Assembly: GCA_023438785.1 (NCBI GenBank)
Contig: JAEXQJ010000259.1
Location: forward strand, 1 to 64,000
Length of the DNA: 64,000 nt
DNA from: Pseudomonadota bacterium
Lineage (GTDB): Bacteria > Myxococcota_A > Polyangia > Fen-1088
Direction of reading: 5' to 3'
In this document: piece by piece, positions 16,439 to 24,233 of the stretch
Layout: each line of letters begins with the position of its first letter
Numbering within the stretch: position 1 is the first letter of the stretch
The notes under the pieces: model-generated
What the model was told of the DNA's origin: nothing
What the model saw: the letters and a program-made list of their open reading frames with translations, nothing else
Databases searched by the model: none
Translations under genes and position numbers: made by a program

Positions 16439-16751
16439 GGGCAGCCTGGGCGACGCGGGCCAGACTCGCCACGAGGCTGAAGAGGCCTATTCGGAACTGC
16501 GCGATCTGGCGGCTCGCCTGCTCGCCGAGCTTCGGCGTGAAGCGGAGGACAACCCCCTGCGAACCGTCGCCATCGCCGCCGGCGCCGGCTTCGCGCTGGG
16601 CGGCGGCGTGTTCTCTTCTCTGACCGCGCGCGTGCTGGGCATCGGGCTGCGCGTGGTGTTGGGCGCGGCGGCGTTGCCCGCGGTGCTCCCCTTGGCCGCA
16701 GGCGGAATTTGGAAGTTGGTCAGGCTCCACCAACACGATTCGCAGGGCTGA
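16431..16751 (+). CDS. DUF883-like membrane protein
   Basis: A 106-residue protein with an acidic/basic helix (residues 12-42, 'EEAYSELRDLAARLLAELRR'). Then 'EDNPLRTVAIAAGAGFALGGG' is a variant of the DUF883 tail anchor, and a second hydrophobic helix 'VLGIGLRVVLGAAALPAVLPLA' follows. It overlaps the preceding 60-residue gene by 8 bases, and the two share the helix-plus-anchor design, so they are likely to act together. The function of the family is unclear. Confidence 0.7.
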   Translation: MYEGSLGDAGQTRHEAEEAYSELRDLAARLLAELRREAEDNPLRTVAIAAGAGFALGGGVFSSLTARVLGIGLRVVLGAAALPAVLPLAAGGIWKLVRLHQHDSQG

Positions 16752-16767
16752 AGGCGGGAGAACGAAG

Positions 16768-17091
16768 ATGAAAGCGACCTTATTCGTAATTGGTTTGGCC
16801 ATCCTCATCGGCTGCAAATCGAGCAACAACAAGAGTGACGCCAGCGCCGCAGGCGGGAGCACGGCGACGGCCACGTCGAGCGGCACGGGCACCGGCGCCA
16901 CGGCCACGGCAACCGGGACGGGCACGGGAACCGCTACCGCCGTGAAAGGCGACGCCGCCGCAGATATGGGCGCCCCCGCCGATGGAGGCATGAGCGAGGA
17001 CGCGGGAGCCACGGGTGGGGTGGGTAAGAAGAGCCGCTCGGCGATGCGCTCTGAGCGGGTGCACAATGAAAAGCGCGTGGTGCACAGGTAG
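16768..17091 (+). CDS. Small Thr/Gly-rich lipoprotein
   Basis: A 107-residue protein: signal 'MKATLFVIGLAILIGC' with an excellent lipobox, followed by Lys/Ser/Asn residues and a Thr-Gly-Ala low-complexity stretch (about residues 35-65). The tail is acidic, then basic. The low-complexity segment resembles the linkers of the GH6 lipoprotein and the MYXO-CTERM proteins in this window. It begins 16 bases after the DUF883-like gene and probably shares its transcript. No domain is recognisable. Confidence 0.65.
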   Translation: MKATLFVIGLAILIGCKSSNNKSDASAAGGSTATATSSGTGTGATATATGTGTGTATAVKGDAAADMGAPADGGMSEDAGATGGVGKKSRSAMRSERVHNEKRVVHR

Positions 17092-17253
17092 ACTGTCCGA
17101 AATGCCGGGGGGAATAGGGTGAGGACAAGGCGAATGATGTCGGGCGAACGGCAGACGGTCGCGGATGGATCAAGCGACGGGAGTGAGCCGACGGTGTGCC
17201 GTGGTGGTTTTCCACCGTCAGGATCAGCGAAGGGAACATCGGTGGGAGGGAGA

Positions 17254-18195
17254 ATGCAAATGCGGACCTTGGGATGGCTGTGTGGTTTGGCTTTGATGGG
17301 TGTGGCCGCAACGGCCTACGGGGACGATCAATCGGGGACGGTCGCGCAAGAGCAGACTGCGGCGCCCGCGCAGACCGCACCTCCTGGTGGCGAGCCCGGC
17401 GCGACTTCGACGCAAACCTCGACCTCCACGACTCCGTGGGGGATCACTCCGTATACCGAGCGCCGGCTGATCTTGGACCAGGGAAGGGGCGCCGTGCGTG
17501 TGTTCGCCAAGATCAACATGGCGACGGACAACGTGGGCCAGCCCACGACGATCACACCCGACGTGTTCTTCGGGATAACCGACAGGATCCAGTTCGGCGT
17601 GGTTCACATCAGCCCGCTCGACTGGCAGACCCCAGGTTTCATCCCCAACGCTCTGTGTGTCACGGGCAAGGACAACAACTGCCCCAAGGTGTACAACAAC
17701 ACCTCGTTCGACCTGCTGGCGCTCATTGTGCCCGGGCGCTACGAGATCGCGGCGCATGTTCGCTACGATTTCAGTTCGTGGGATCCGTTGTTCATGGACC
17801 TGTTGCTTGGCTTCAAGTCCAAGTTGCGCCTGCCCTACGTGTCGGTGTTGTTCAATCCGGCGGTTCAGATAGGCCTCAACAAGCGTGACGACGTCCGCGG
17901 TCCCACGCCTGACGGCAACAAGGAGATCATCTACCTGCCGGTGGAGGTCGTCTTCCAGGCGACGCCCCTGCTGGCTATTTCGGCGCAGAGCGCGCTGTGG
18001 GCTCCGGCCAAGAACTTTGGGGATACCTTCCAGGTCCCGCTCGGTGGCGCGCTCCTCTTCACCATCAGCCCGATGGTGGACATCGGCGTGCGCTTCGCCT
18101 TCGACAACCTCGGTCGGGTGGAGACGCCTTACGGCCGTCGTGTCGCACGCAGCGACGCCCGCACGCTGACCGCCTTGGCCAATATCTACTTCTAA
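17254..18195 (+). CDS. Putative outer-membrane beta-barrel protein
   Basis: A 313-residue protein. The start at 17254 is chosen for a GGGAGGGAG site and an immediate signal peptide 'MQMRTLGWLCGLALMGVAATAYG'. After a Thr/Gln-rich stretch (about 28-60), the remainder alternates hydrophobic and polar residues and ends 'TALANIYF', with the terminal aromatic expected for BAM substrates. 'CVTGKDNNCPKVYNN' holds two Cys that may pair. I do not recognise a family. The role could be a porin-like channel or structural barrel. Confidence 0.65.
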   Translation: MQMRTLGWLCGLALMGVAATAYGDDQSGTVAQEQTAAPAQTAPPGGEPGATSTQTSTSTTPWGITPYTERRLILDQGRGAVRVFAKINMATDNVGQPTTITPDVFFGITDRIQFGVVHISPLDWQTPGFIPNALCVTGKDNNCPKVYNNTSFDLLALIVPGRYEIAAHVRYDFSSWDPLFMDLLLGFKSKLRLPYVSVLFNPAVQIGLNKRDDVRGPTPDGNKEIIYLPVEVVFQATPLLAISAQSALWAPAKNFGDTFQVPLGGALLFTISPMVDIGVRFAFDNLGRVETPYGRRVARSDARTLTALANIYF

Positions 18196-18340
18196 ACCTG
18201 CGCGAGGCTTCCATGAGGGTTCCCGCCGCCGCCCCACGCGGGCAGACCGCGGGAACCCTGTGCTCGCTTGGTCAGATGGCGCCGGGTTCGTCAGCCGATC
18301 CATTCCGGCCGGCGTTGGGCCTCGTTCGCATGGCATCCGG

Positions 18341-19354
18341 TCAAGGCTGGGGCATGCCGCATTCGTCGATCGGCTTGTCAGGCCGCCAGCGCAGGAACGT
18401 GGGCTGGCGCAAAAGACCCTCAGCGGTCACCTCGCGGTAGCGAATCTCGCACACCAAGCGGGGCGCGACCCAGGTGCAGGGGAGGCCGCGTGGCACGGGA
18501 CCGCCGCACGGCGGCTTCCGCACCGCGTCGGCGGCCAATTGGCGCGGCAGCCTCTCCAGATCCTCCTCGCTCAGTCCGCTGCCCGCGCGGCCCACGTAGA
18601 CCAGGCCCGACGCGGCCGGCGCGGCGAGCAGCAAGGAGCCCAGGCCGGTACGCAGGCCGCCCGGCGCCGTGTAGCCCACCACCACGAGGTCGGCCACCCG
18701 ATCGCGACGGATCTTCAGCCAGTGGCGCGAGCGCCCGGCCCGATAGGCCGCATCGGCCCGCTTGGCCATGATGCCCTCCAGGCCCATGCGGGCTACAGCC
18801 GCGAACACCTCCTCGCCGCGTGTCTCGATGTGGTCCACGTAGCGCAGGGGTCCCGTCGTGGGCAGCAGGCGCGCCAGCAGCCGCTTGCGTTCGAGCAAAG
18901 GCAGCGGCCGCACGTCGTGTCCCTCCACGCCCAGCAGATCGAAGACGAAGTACAGCGCGGGCAGGGTGGCGGCGGCTTGGGCGATCTCGGCGGGGTTGTT
19001 GAGCAGGGCGCGTCGCTGCAGGCGCTGGAAGCTGGGATGTCCGCGCTCGTCGGTGACCACGATTTCCCCATCCAACACCATGTCGACGGGCAGAGCGCGG
19101 AGTGCCACTTCCAGATCGGGATAGACCGCCGTCGCATCGCCCCCGCCCCGGTGAAAGATATGCGCGGAGGGGCCGTGTCGCTCAGCCAGGGCGCGAAAGC
19201 CGTCGTACTTGATCTCGAAGAGCCAACCGGCGCCGGTGAAGGGCCGAGCGCGCATCTCGGCCAGCATCGGTGAGGCCGCCCCGGCGCGCACCGTTGCGGA
19301 AGGTGCGCCCAGTCTCTCCAACTCGGCCGCAAGCCAGTGCGATGTGTCCGCCAT
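18341..19354 (-). CDS. ligD: ATP-dependent DNA ligase (LigD ligase-domain type)
   Basis: A 337-residue ligase-only protein. The nucleotidyl-lysine motif is 'FEIKYDGFR' (K49); 'LDGEIVV', 'FDLLGVEGHDVR', 'EGIMAKRADAAYRAGRSRHWLKIRR' supply motifs III, IIIa, IV and V. The OB-fold C-terminal region from about 225 is shortened and ends with 'ITAEGLLRQPTFLRWRPDK'-like sequence typical of LigD. It seals DNA breaks in bacterial non-homologous end joining with Ku, which is encoded divergently 47 bases away. The polymerase and phosphoesterase domains of full LigD are absent and no separate genes for them are in the window. Confidence 0.9.
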   Translation of the reverse strand: MADTSHWLAAELERLGAPSATVRAGAASPMLAEMRARPFTGAGWLFEIKYDGFRALAERHGPSAHIFHRGGGDATAVYPDLEVALRALPVDMVLDGEIVVTDERGHPSFQRLQRRALLNNPAEIAQAAATLPALYFVFDLLGVEGHDVRPLPLLERKRLLARLLPTTGPLRYVDHIETRGEEVFAAVARMGLEGIMAKRADAAYRAGRSRHWLKIRRDRVADLVVVGYTAPGGLRTGLGSLLLAAPAASGLVYVGRAGSGLSEEDLERLPRQLAADAVRKPPCGGPVPRGLPCTWVAPRLVCEIRYREVTAEGLLRQPTFLRWRPDKPIDECGMPQP

Positions 19355-19401
19355 GTTGGCAGCCCCGAGAATTGCCGCGCCCTGCTCGCTACATTTCGAT
19401 C

Positions 19402-20262
19402 ATGGCTCGTGCGATCGCGGGCGCCACTGTCTCGTTCGGCCTCGTGTCCATCCCTGTGAAGCTGTATCCGGCCACGCGGCGGGCCTCGGGCGTGGCGTTT
19501 CATCTCCTGCACAAGACGGACGGGTCGCGTTTGCACCAGCAGTATCTGTGTGCCAAGGACGGCGACGTGGTGCCGCGCGACGAGATGATCAAGGGCTACG
19601 AATTCGCCAAGGACCAGTACGTGACCTTCACCAACGAAGAGCTGAAGGCCATGGAGGAGAAGTCGACCCAGACCATCGAGATCGCGCAATTTGTGCCGCT
19701 CGACAAGGTAGACCCGGTGTACTTCGACCGACCCTATTACCTGGCCCCGGAAAAGGGCGGCGAGAAGGCCTATCGCCTCCTGGTCGAGGTCATGGAGATG
19801 AGCGGGCGGGCCGCGGTGGGGCGCTACGCCGCGCGCGACCGTTTGTACCTGGTCATGTTGCGGCCCGCGCCGGGCGCCCAGGGCGGCGCGCACGGCATGG
19901 TCATGCAGCAGCTCCTCTTCTCCGATGAGGTGCGGCCGTTTTCCGAGGTCCCCATCCCTGAGAGTCGGGTGAGCGAGCCCGAGCTGAAGCTGGCCCAGCA
20001 GTTGGTCGACCAGATCGCCTCGGACAGCTTCGATGCGAGCGCCTACCGCAACGAGGTGCGGGATCGCATCGAGGCCGAGATCCAACGCAAGTTGGAAGGC
20101 AAGGAGATCGCTGTCTCGCCCGCCGCGGCTCCGCCCGCCCAGGTCATCGATCTCATGGCGGCGCTCAAGGCCAGCCTGAGTGGCCAGCCCGCGGCCGCCT
20201 CGCCTTCGCCCGGCGTCCGGCGCCCGTCACGACACCGTCCGGGGGCGCGACGGACGCGCTGA
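19402..20262 (+). CDS. ku: Bacterial Ku protein (non-homologous end joining)
   Basis: A 286-residue protein beginning 'MARAIAGATVSFGLVSIPVKLYPAT', the canonical start of bacterial Ku. 'FHLLHKTDGSRLHQQYLC', 'GYEFAKDQYVTFTNEEL' and 'FDRPYYLAPEKGGEKAY' complete the core ring-forming domain (about 1-250). The C-terminus is a Pro/Ala linker then a basic Arg-rich tail, as seen in Ku proteins that contact DNA. Ku homodimers bind double-strand ends and recruit LigD. The divergent ligase shares a 47-base promoter region, which suggests joint control. Convergent with tamB. Confidence 0.93.
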   Translation: MARAIAGATVSFGLVSIPVKLYPATRRASGVAFHLLHKTDGSRLHQQYLCAKDGDVVPRDEMIKGYEFAKDQYVTFTNEELKAMEEKSTQTIEIAQFVPLDKVDPVYFDRPYYLAPEKGGEKAYRLLVEVMEMSGRAAVGRYAARDRLYLVMLRPAPGAQGGAHGMVMQQLLFSDEVRPFSEVPIPESRVSEPELKLAQQLVDQIASDSFDASAYRNEVRDRIEAEIQRKLEGKEIAVSPAAAPPAQVIDLMAALKASLSGQPAAASPSPGVRRPSRHRPGARRTR

Positions 20263-20295
20263 TCTCGAGTCCGCCCGCCTGTCGAACCTGCATCG

Positions 20296-23200
20296 TCAGT
20301 ACCTGTAGGTCCATAGCGCGTCCAGGCTGCCCACACCCGCGTCGCCGAAAATGGTCTCCAGGATCCAGCCACGCGAAATGGTGTACTGCACGCTGGCCTC
20401 ATTGGCGTTTTGCTCCGTGCTGGCGCCGAACACGTGGGCGTAGCTCAGGTAGACGCGGCTGCTGATGTACTTGCCCACCTCGAGGCGCGTGCCGGGCGTT
20501 CCCGCTGCCGCGGCTTCCACCGGCGCCGGCGCGCTCTGCACCCGCAGGACGTCCACGCCCAGGCGCGGCGCCAGCTTGTCCGCGATTTGCCCGAGCACGG
20601 CGCTGGCCACCGCGGCCTTGGGATCGAAGGCACTGTCGGCCGACGGCTGGCCACCGGCTTGCCCGGTGAGGATGAGGCTGACGATCTGGGCCTGATCGAA
20701 GGTGGGGGGATCGCTGCTCAGGCGCAGCTCGGGCTTCTGCGGTGTGCCCCTGACTTCCACGGCCACCAGGGCCTCGGGGAACAGGTGGGTCACGCGGATG
20801 TCCAGGCGGGGCTCGGTCGTGCCGTCGAAGGCCACGCGGCCGTAATCCACGTCGAAACGCTGTCCACTCACGTCGATGTGACCGCGCCGGATTTCGATGG
20901 TGCCCGCAAGGACGGTAGAGCCGCCGGCCGCCGTGCCCACGTGCAAGTTGCTGACCACGTCTATATCCAGATTCTGCCCGCGCACCTGCACGTTTTCGGC
21001 GTTGGCCTGCAGATCCAGGCGCAGGGCTGGGCCGCCGCCCGCTCGTTTGTGCTCCTCCGCCGCTGCCTTGGCCGCCTCGTCAACGAAGTGCACGTCGTCG
21101 CGAGGACCGATGGGCTGTAGCTTGCGCCCACCCAGGTCCAGCGACGGCAGCCGCAACGTGGCGCGCGGCACGTCGAGCCGGCCCGACAGCACCGATTCGT
21201 GCAGGGCCGCATCGAGGGCGAAGTCGCCGTTGAGGCGCAGGCCCGAGACCCCGCCCGTCGCGAGTGCGACCATGAAGCGACGGGCCTGGACGGTCAGCGC
21301 GATCTGCACGGGGCGCAGTCCCTCTAGCAGCACGAAGCCTTCGCCATCCAGGGTGCCGCCGGCCGATGAGGCGTGCAGAGTCTCCACGTCGATGCGACCT
21401 GGACGGAGCCGCACGTCCGCCCTCACATCGTCGAAGGTGGGTTGCCCCACCAAGCCCACGCGGCCCTCGCGCCAGGTGATGGTCCCGCGCAGTTCGGGGG
21501 CGTGCAGGGGACCGCTGGCCTGCACGTCAGCCTCGATCAGACCGTCCGCCTCCCGAAGCCGGGGCAAGAACAGACGAGCGAAACCCGGGTGCAGACGGTG
21601 GGCGCGCACGTCCGCCCGGATTCTGCGCGCCTGATCCATTTCGGCGCGGGCGTGCAGTTGGCCCCCGGCGATCTCGGCCACCTCCAAGAGCAAACGCGTG
21701 CCCTCGGGTTCCAGGCTGGCGTGGACGCGCACCGGGCCCAGGCGCAGCCGGTCCACACGGCCCGCGGTCAGGACCGCATCGATGGTGCCCAGGGGGCGAT
21801 GCGGCGTGCCGCGCAGGCGGGCCGAGGCGGCCACCATCCCTCCCAAGTCAAGCAGCCGATCGTCGAGCTTCGACAGGGAGGCCAAATCAAGACGGCGGAG
21901 GTCCGCATTTAGCTCCACGGGCGCGTCTTGCACCTGGAGGCCGGCCAGCAGGGCGCCCACGGGGCGGCCGATGCGGCCCTCGGCCTGCAGGCTGGCACCG
22001 TCCCCCGTGATCATCTGCAGCCGGCCGCGCAGGCCCCCGGGCTCACTGTCGAGGGCCACCAGACCCTGCAGCCGGGGCAGGCGATGCAGGCGTGATCGGC
22101 GGCCCGGCAGGCGCAGATCCAGATCGTGCAGGCTGGCGCGGATGTGCACATCTGGGCGGGCCACGTCGCCTTGCACGCGTGCCAGCAGTTCGACGACGCC
22201 GCCTTCCACGCCGTGGGCGGTGAGTCGACGTGCGAGCAGCGGCAGACGTTCCAGGCGCGCGGCGCTGCTGGCCACGCGAATGGCCAGGGGACCGCGTCTG
22301 GCCAGGTGGGGAACAGACTGGCGGGTGAGCGGAACCTGCGCGTCGAGACGCAGGCGGGTGCATCCCGCATCGAGGTTCACGTGCAACTCGCCTTGGCCCA
22401 CGCCCAGCACGGCCTGGGCCTGGCCGCTGAAGCGATCCACGCCCGGGAGCTGCACGTTGCTCGCGAGGAGCTTGGCGTGTCCGCGCGGCACGTGGCCCAA
22501 TGTGAGGACGGCATCGAGTGCGAGTTGGCCGGCGTAGGTGCCCTGGCCTTGCACGCGCACTTCTTCAAGGGCAAGACGTCGGCCCGATGCCCAGCGGACG
22601 GTGGCCGGCTCAAGCAGTCGCAGGTGCTCGGCCAGATCGCGTCCTCGTAGTAAAAGCTCCAACTCGCGCACGCGCGCCACCACCTCATCCGCCTCCACGC
22701 GCCCACGGCCCGCGACCCGGATGCGAAACTGGGGCCCCTGTGCACGGGCCGACACGTCCAAGGCACGCCCGTCGCCCACCACATCGAGGAAGACGCGATC
22801 GAAATCCGGCAGCCCGCTTGCCAGGTGCATCCCCTGGGCTACCAGGGTGAGCCGGCCGCGCGGGCGATGAAGATCGCCGGCCAGCTTGCCTCGTAGCCGG
22901 AGGGCCGAGATGTGCGACTGGCGCACGGCCAGGTGGGAGCCGACGGCAGCGAGATTCACGTCGAGCGCCGAGGGAAAGCGGCCGCGCAGCCTGGCCCGCA
23001 GCACACCGTGGCCGCGGATATCGGGATGAGGGCCGTCCTCGGGTGCGCCCGCGCGGGCTTGCAACTCGGCGTTGACGTCGCGGCCTACGCCACGGCCGCG
23101 CAGGGTGATGCGCGCGCCTGCGCCCCGCAGTGAGGCTTGCCGAATGGTCCAGCTCGTACCCAAGGCCTCCGCGTCCAGGCGCAGCTCAAGGATGCGGATG

Positions 23201-24210
23201 CCAGCCAGGTGGAATGGCCGAGCCGTCAGGTGCGCGCGGGCGCGCGTCCCGGGCTGCAGAGGCGTGCCCGCGCCTTGCACCGCCCCTCGCGCACTGATCT
23301 GCCCCTCGGGTGCGCTGGGCGAGAACCAGCGCGGATTCACCCCCTGCAGGTCGAGCTGCAGGTCGTAGGCGACCGGCTCGCTGCGCAGGTCCACGGTCCC
23401 GCGCGCGCGCAGCGACGAGGACTGGGCAGGCACATCCATGTCCACGTGCACGGCCAGGCGGTCGCGCGGTCCCGCGGCGCGGACCCGCAGAATCACGCGC
23501 GCGCCGTCGGGGCCCGCCAGGGTGACGGGGGCCGTTTCGACATCGAGCGAATTCCGCGCAACCCGCGCCCGCCCGCGCAGGGCGAGCTGACAAGGCCGCC
23601 CGTTGACGCGCACCGCGGTTTGCAGCTCGGTGGTGCCCAGGTCGATCTCTCCGTCGCCCAGCGTCCCACTTGACGACAACCGCAGGTCCGCCACCTGGAT
23701 GCGCCGCCCGCCGGCCAGGATCACGTCCGCGCGGCCCTCTCGGAGGGTGAATTCTTGCACGCGGATTCGGCCGCGCCGCTGCCCGGTTGGCCCCGCGGTC
23801 CCTGCCGTCCCCAGGTGCTGCAGGTTGAGCGATCCGTCGTCGAGCGGACGGATGACCACCGAGGGACGGACAACACTCAGCCGCACGATCTCCAGACGCC
23901 CGCGCAGGAGAGCCCCCAGGCGGTAGCGTCCCTGCACGCGCGCCACGTGCACGGCAGGCCGCCCCTGGGCATCGCGAATGGTCACGTCCTCCAGCCACAG
24001 CTCGTGCAGCACGTCGCCGCCCACCTGACCCACATGCAGGCCCGGCCAGCGGGCGCGGCCGCGCGACTCGATGATCTCCTTCAGGTGCGCGTGACCCGCG
24101 TCGGTGCGCAGGTACAGCATCAGTCCCACGATGGCCAGCCCCACGACGACCAGCGCCCCGGCCATCACCAGCCCTGCCACCTTCACCGTACGCCACAACA
24201 CGTGCAGCAC
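20296..24210 (-). CDS. tamB: TamB-like translocation and assembly module protein
   Basis: A 1304-residue protein with one N-terminal membrane anchor ('VAGLVMAGALVVVGLAIVGLMLYL', about 10-34) and a very long periplasmic beta-helical region. It ends in a DUF490/TamB C-terminal domain (about 960-1304) with 'LAGTIEIRRGHIDVSGQRFDVDYG', 'VEVRGTPQKPELRLSSDP' and final Tyr (WTYRY). TamB-type bridges contact TamA at the outer membrane and carry phospholipid or assist barrel assembly. It begins 23 bases after the Omp85 gene stop, giving the classic tamA-tamB order. Length and layout fit; remarkably Arg/Gly-rich composition follows local GC content. Confidence 0.88.
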   Translation of the reverse strand: MLHVLWRTVKVAGLVMAGALVVVGLAIVGLMLYLRTDAGHAHLKEIIESRGRARWPGLHVGQVGGDVLHELWLEDVTIRDAQGRPAVHVARVQGRYRLGALLRGRLEIVRLSVVRPSVVIRPLDDGSLNLQHLGTAGTAGPTGQRRGRIRVQEFTLREGRADVILAGGRRIQVADLRLSSSGTLGDGEIDLGTTELQTAVRVNGRPCQLALRGRARVARNSLDVETAPVTLAGPDGARVILRVRAAGPRDRLAVHVDMDVPAQSSSLRARGTVDLRSEPVAYDLQLDLQGVNPRWFSPSAPEGQISARGAVQGAGTPLQPGTRARAHLTARPFHLAGIRILELRLDAEALGTSWTIRQASLRGAGARITLRGRGVGRDVNAELQARAGAPEDGPHPDIRGHGVLRARLRGRFPSALDVNLAAVGSHLAVRQSHISALRLRGKLAGDLHRPRGRLTLVAQGMHLASGLPDFDRVFLDVVGDGRALDVSARAQGPQFRIRVAGRGRVEADEVVARVRELELLLRGRDLAEHLRLLEPATVRWASGRRLALEEVRVQGQGTYAGQLALDAVLTLGHVPRGHAKLLASNVQLPGVDRFSGQAQAVLGVGQGELHVNLDAGCTRLRLDAQVPLTRQSVPHLARRGPLAIRVASSAARLERLPLLARRLTAHGVEGGVVELLARVQGDVARPDVHIRASLHDLDLRLPGRRSRLHRLPRLQGLVALDSEPGGLRGRLQMITGDGASLQAEGRIGRPVGALLAGLQVQDAPVELNADLRRLDLASLSKLDDRLLDLGGMVAASARLRGTPHRPLGTIDAVLTAGRVDRLRLGPVRVHASLEPEGTRLLLEVAEIAGGQLHARAEMDQARRIRADVRAHRLHPGFARLFLPRLREADGLIEADVQASGPLHAPELRGTITWREGRVGLVGQPTFDDVRADVRLRPGRIDVETLHASSAGGTLDGEGFVLLEGLRPVQIALTVQARRFMVALATGGVSGLRLNGDFALDAALHESVLSGRLDVPRATLRLPSLDLGGRKLQPIGPRDDVHFVDEAAKAAAEEHKRAGGGPALRLDLQANAENVQVRGQNLDIDVVSNLHVGTAAGGSTVLAGTIEIRRGHIDVSGQRFDVDYGRVAFDGTTEPRLDIRVTHLFPEALVAVEVRGTPQKPELRLSSDPPTFDQAQIVSLILTGQAGGQPSADSAFDPKAAVASAVLGQIADKLAPRLGVDVLRVQSAPAPVEAAAAGTPGTRLEVGKYISSRVYLSYAHVFGASTEQNANEASVQYTISRGWILETIFGDAGVGSLDALWTYRY

Positions 24211-24233
24211 GACGTCTCATCGCCTCAGCGTGA

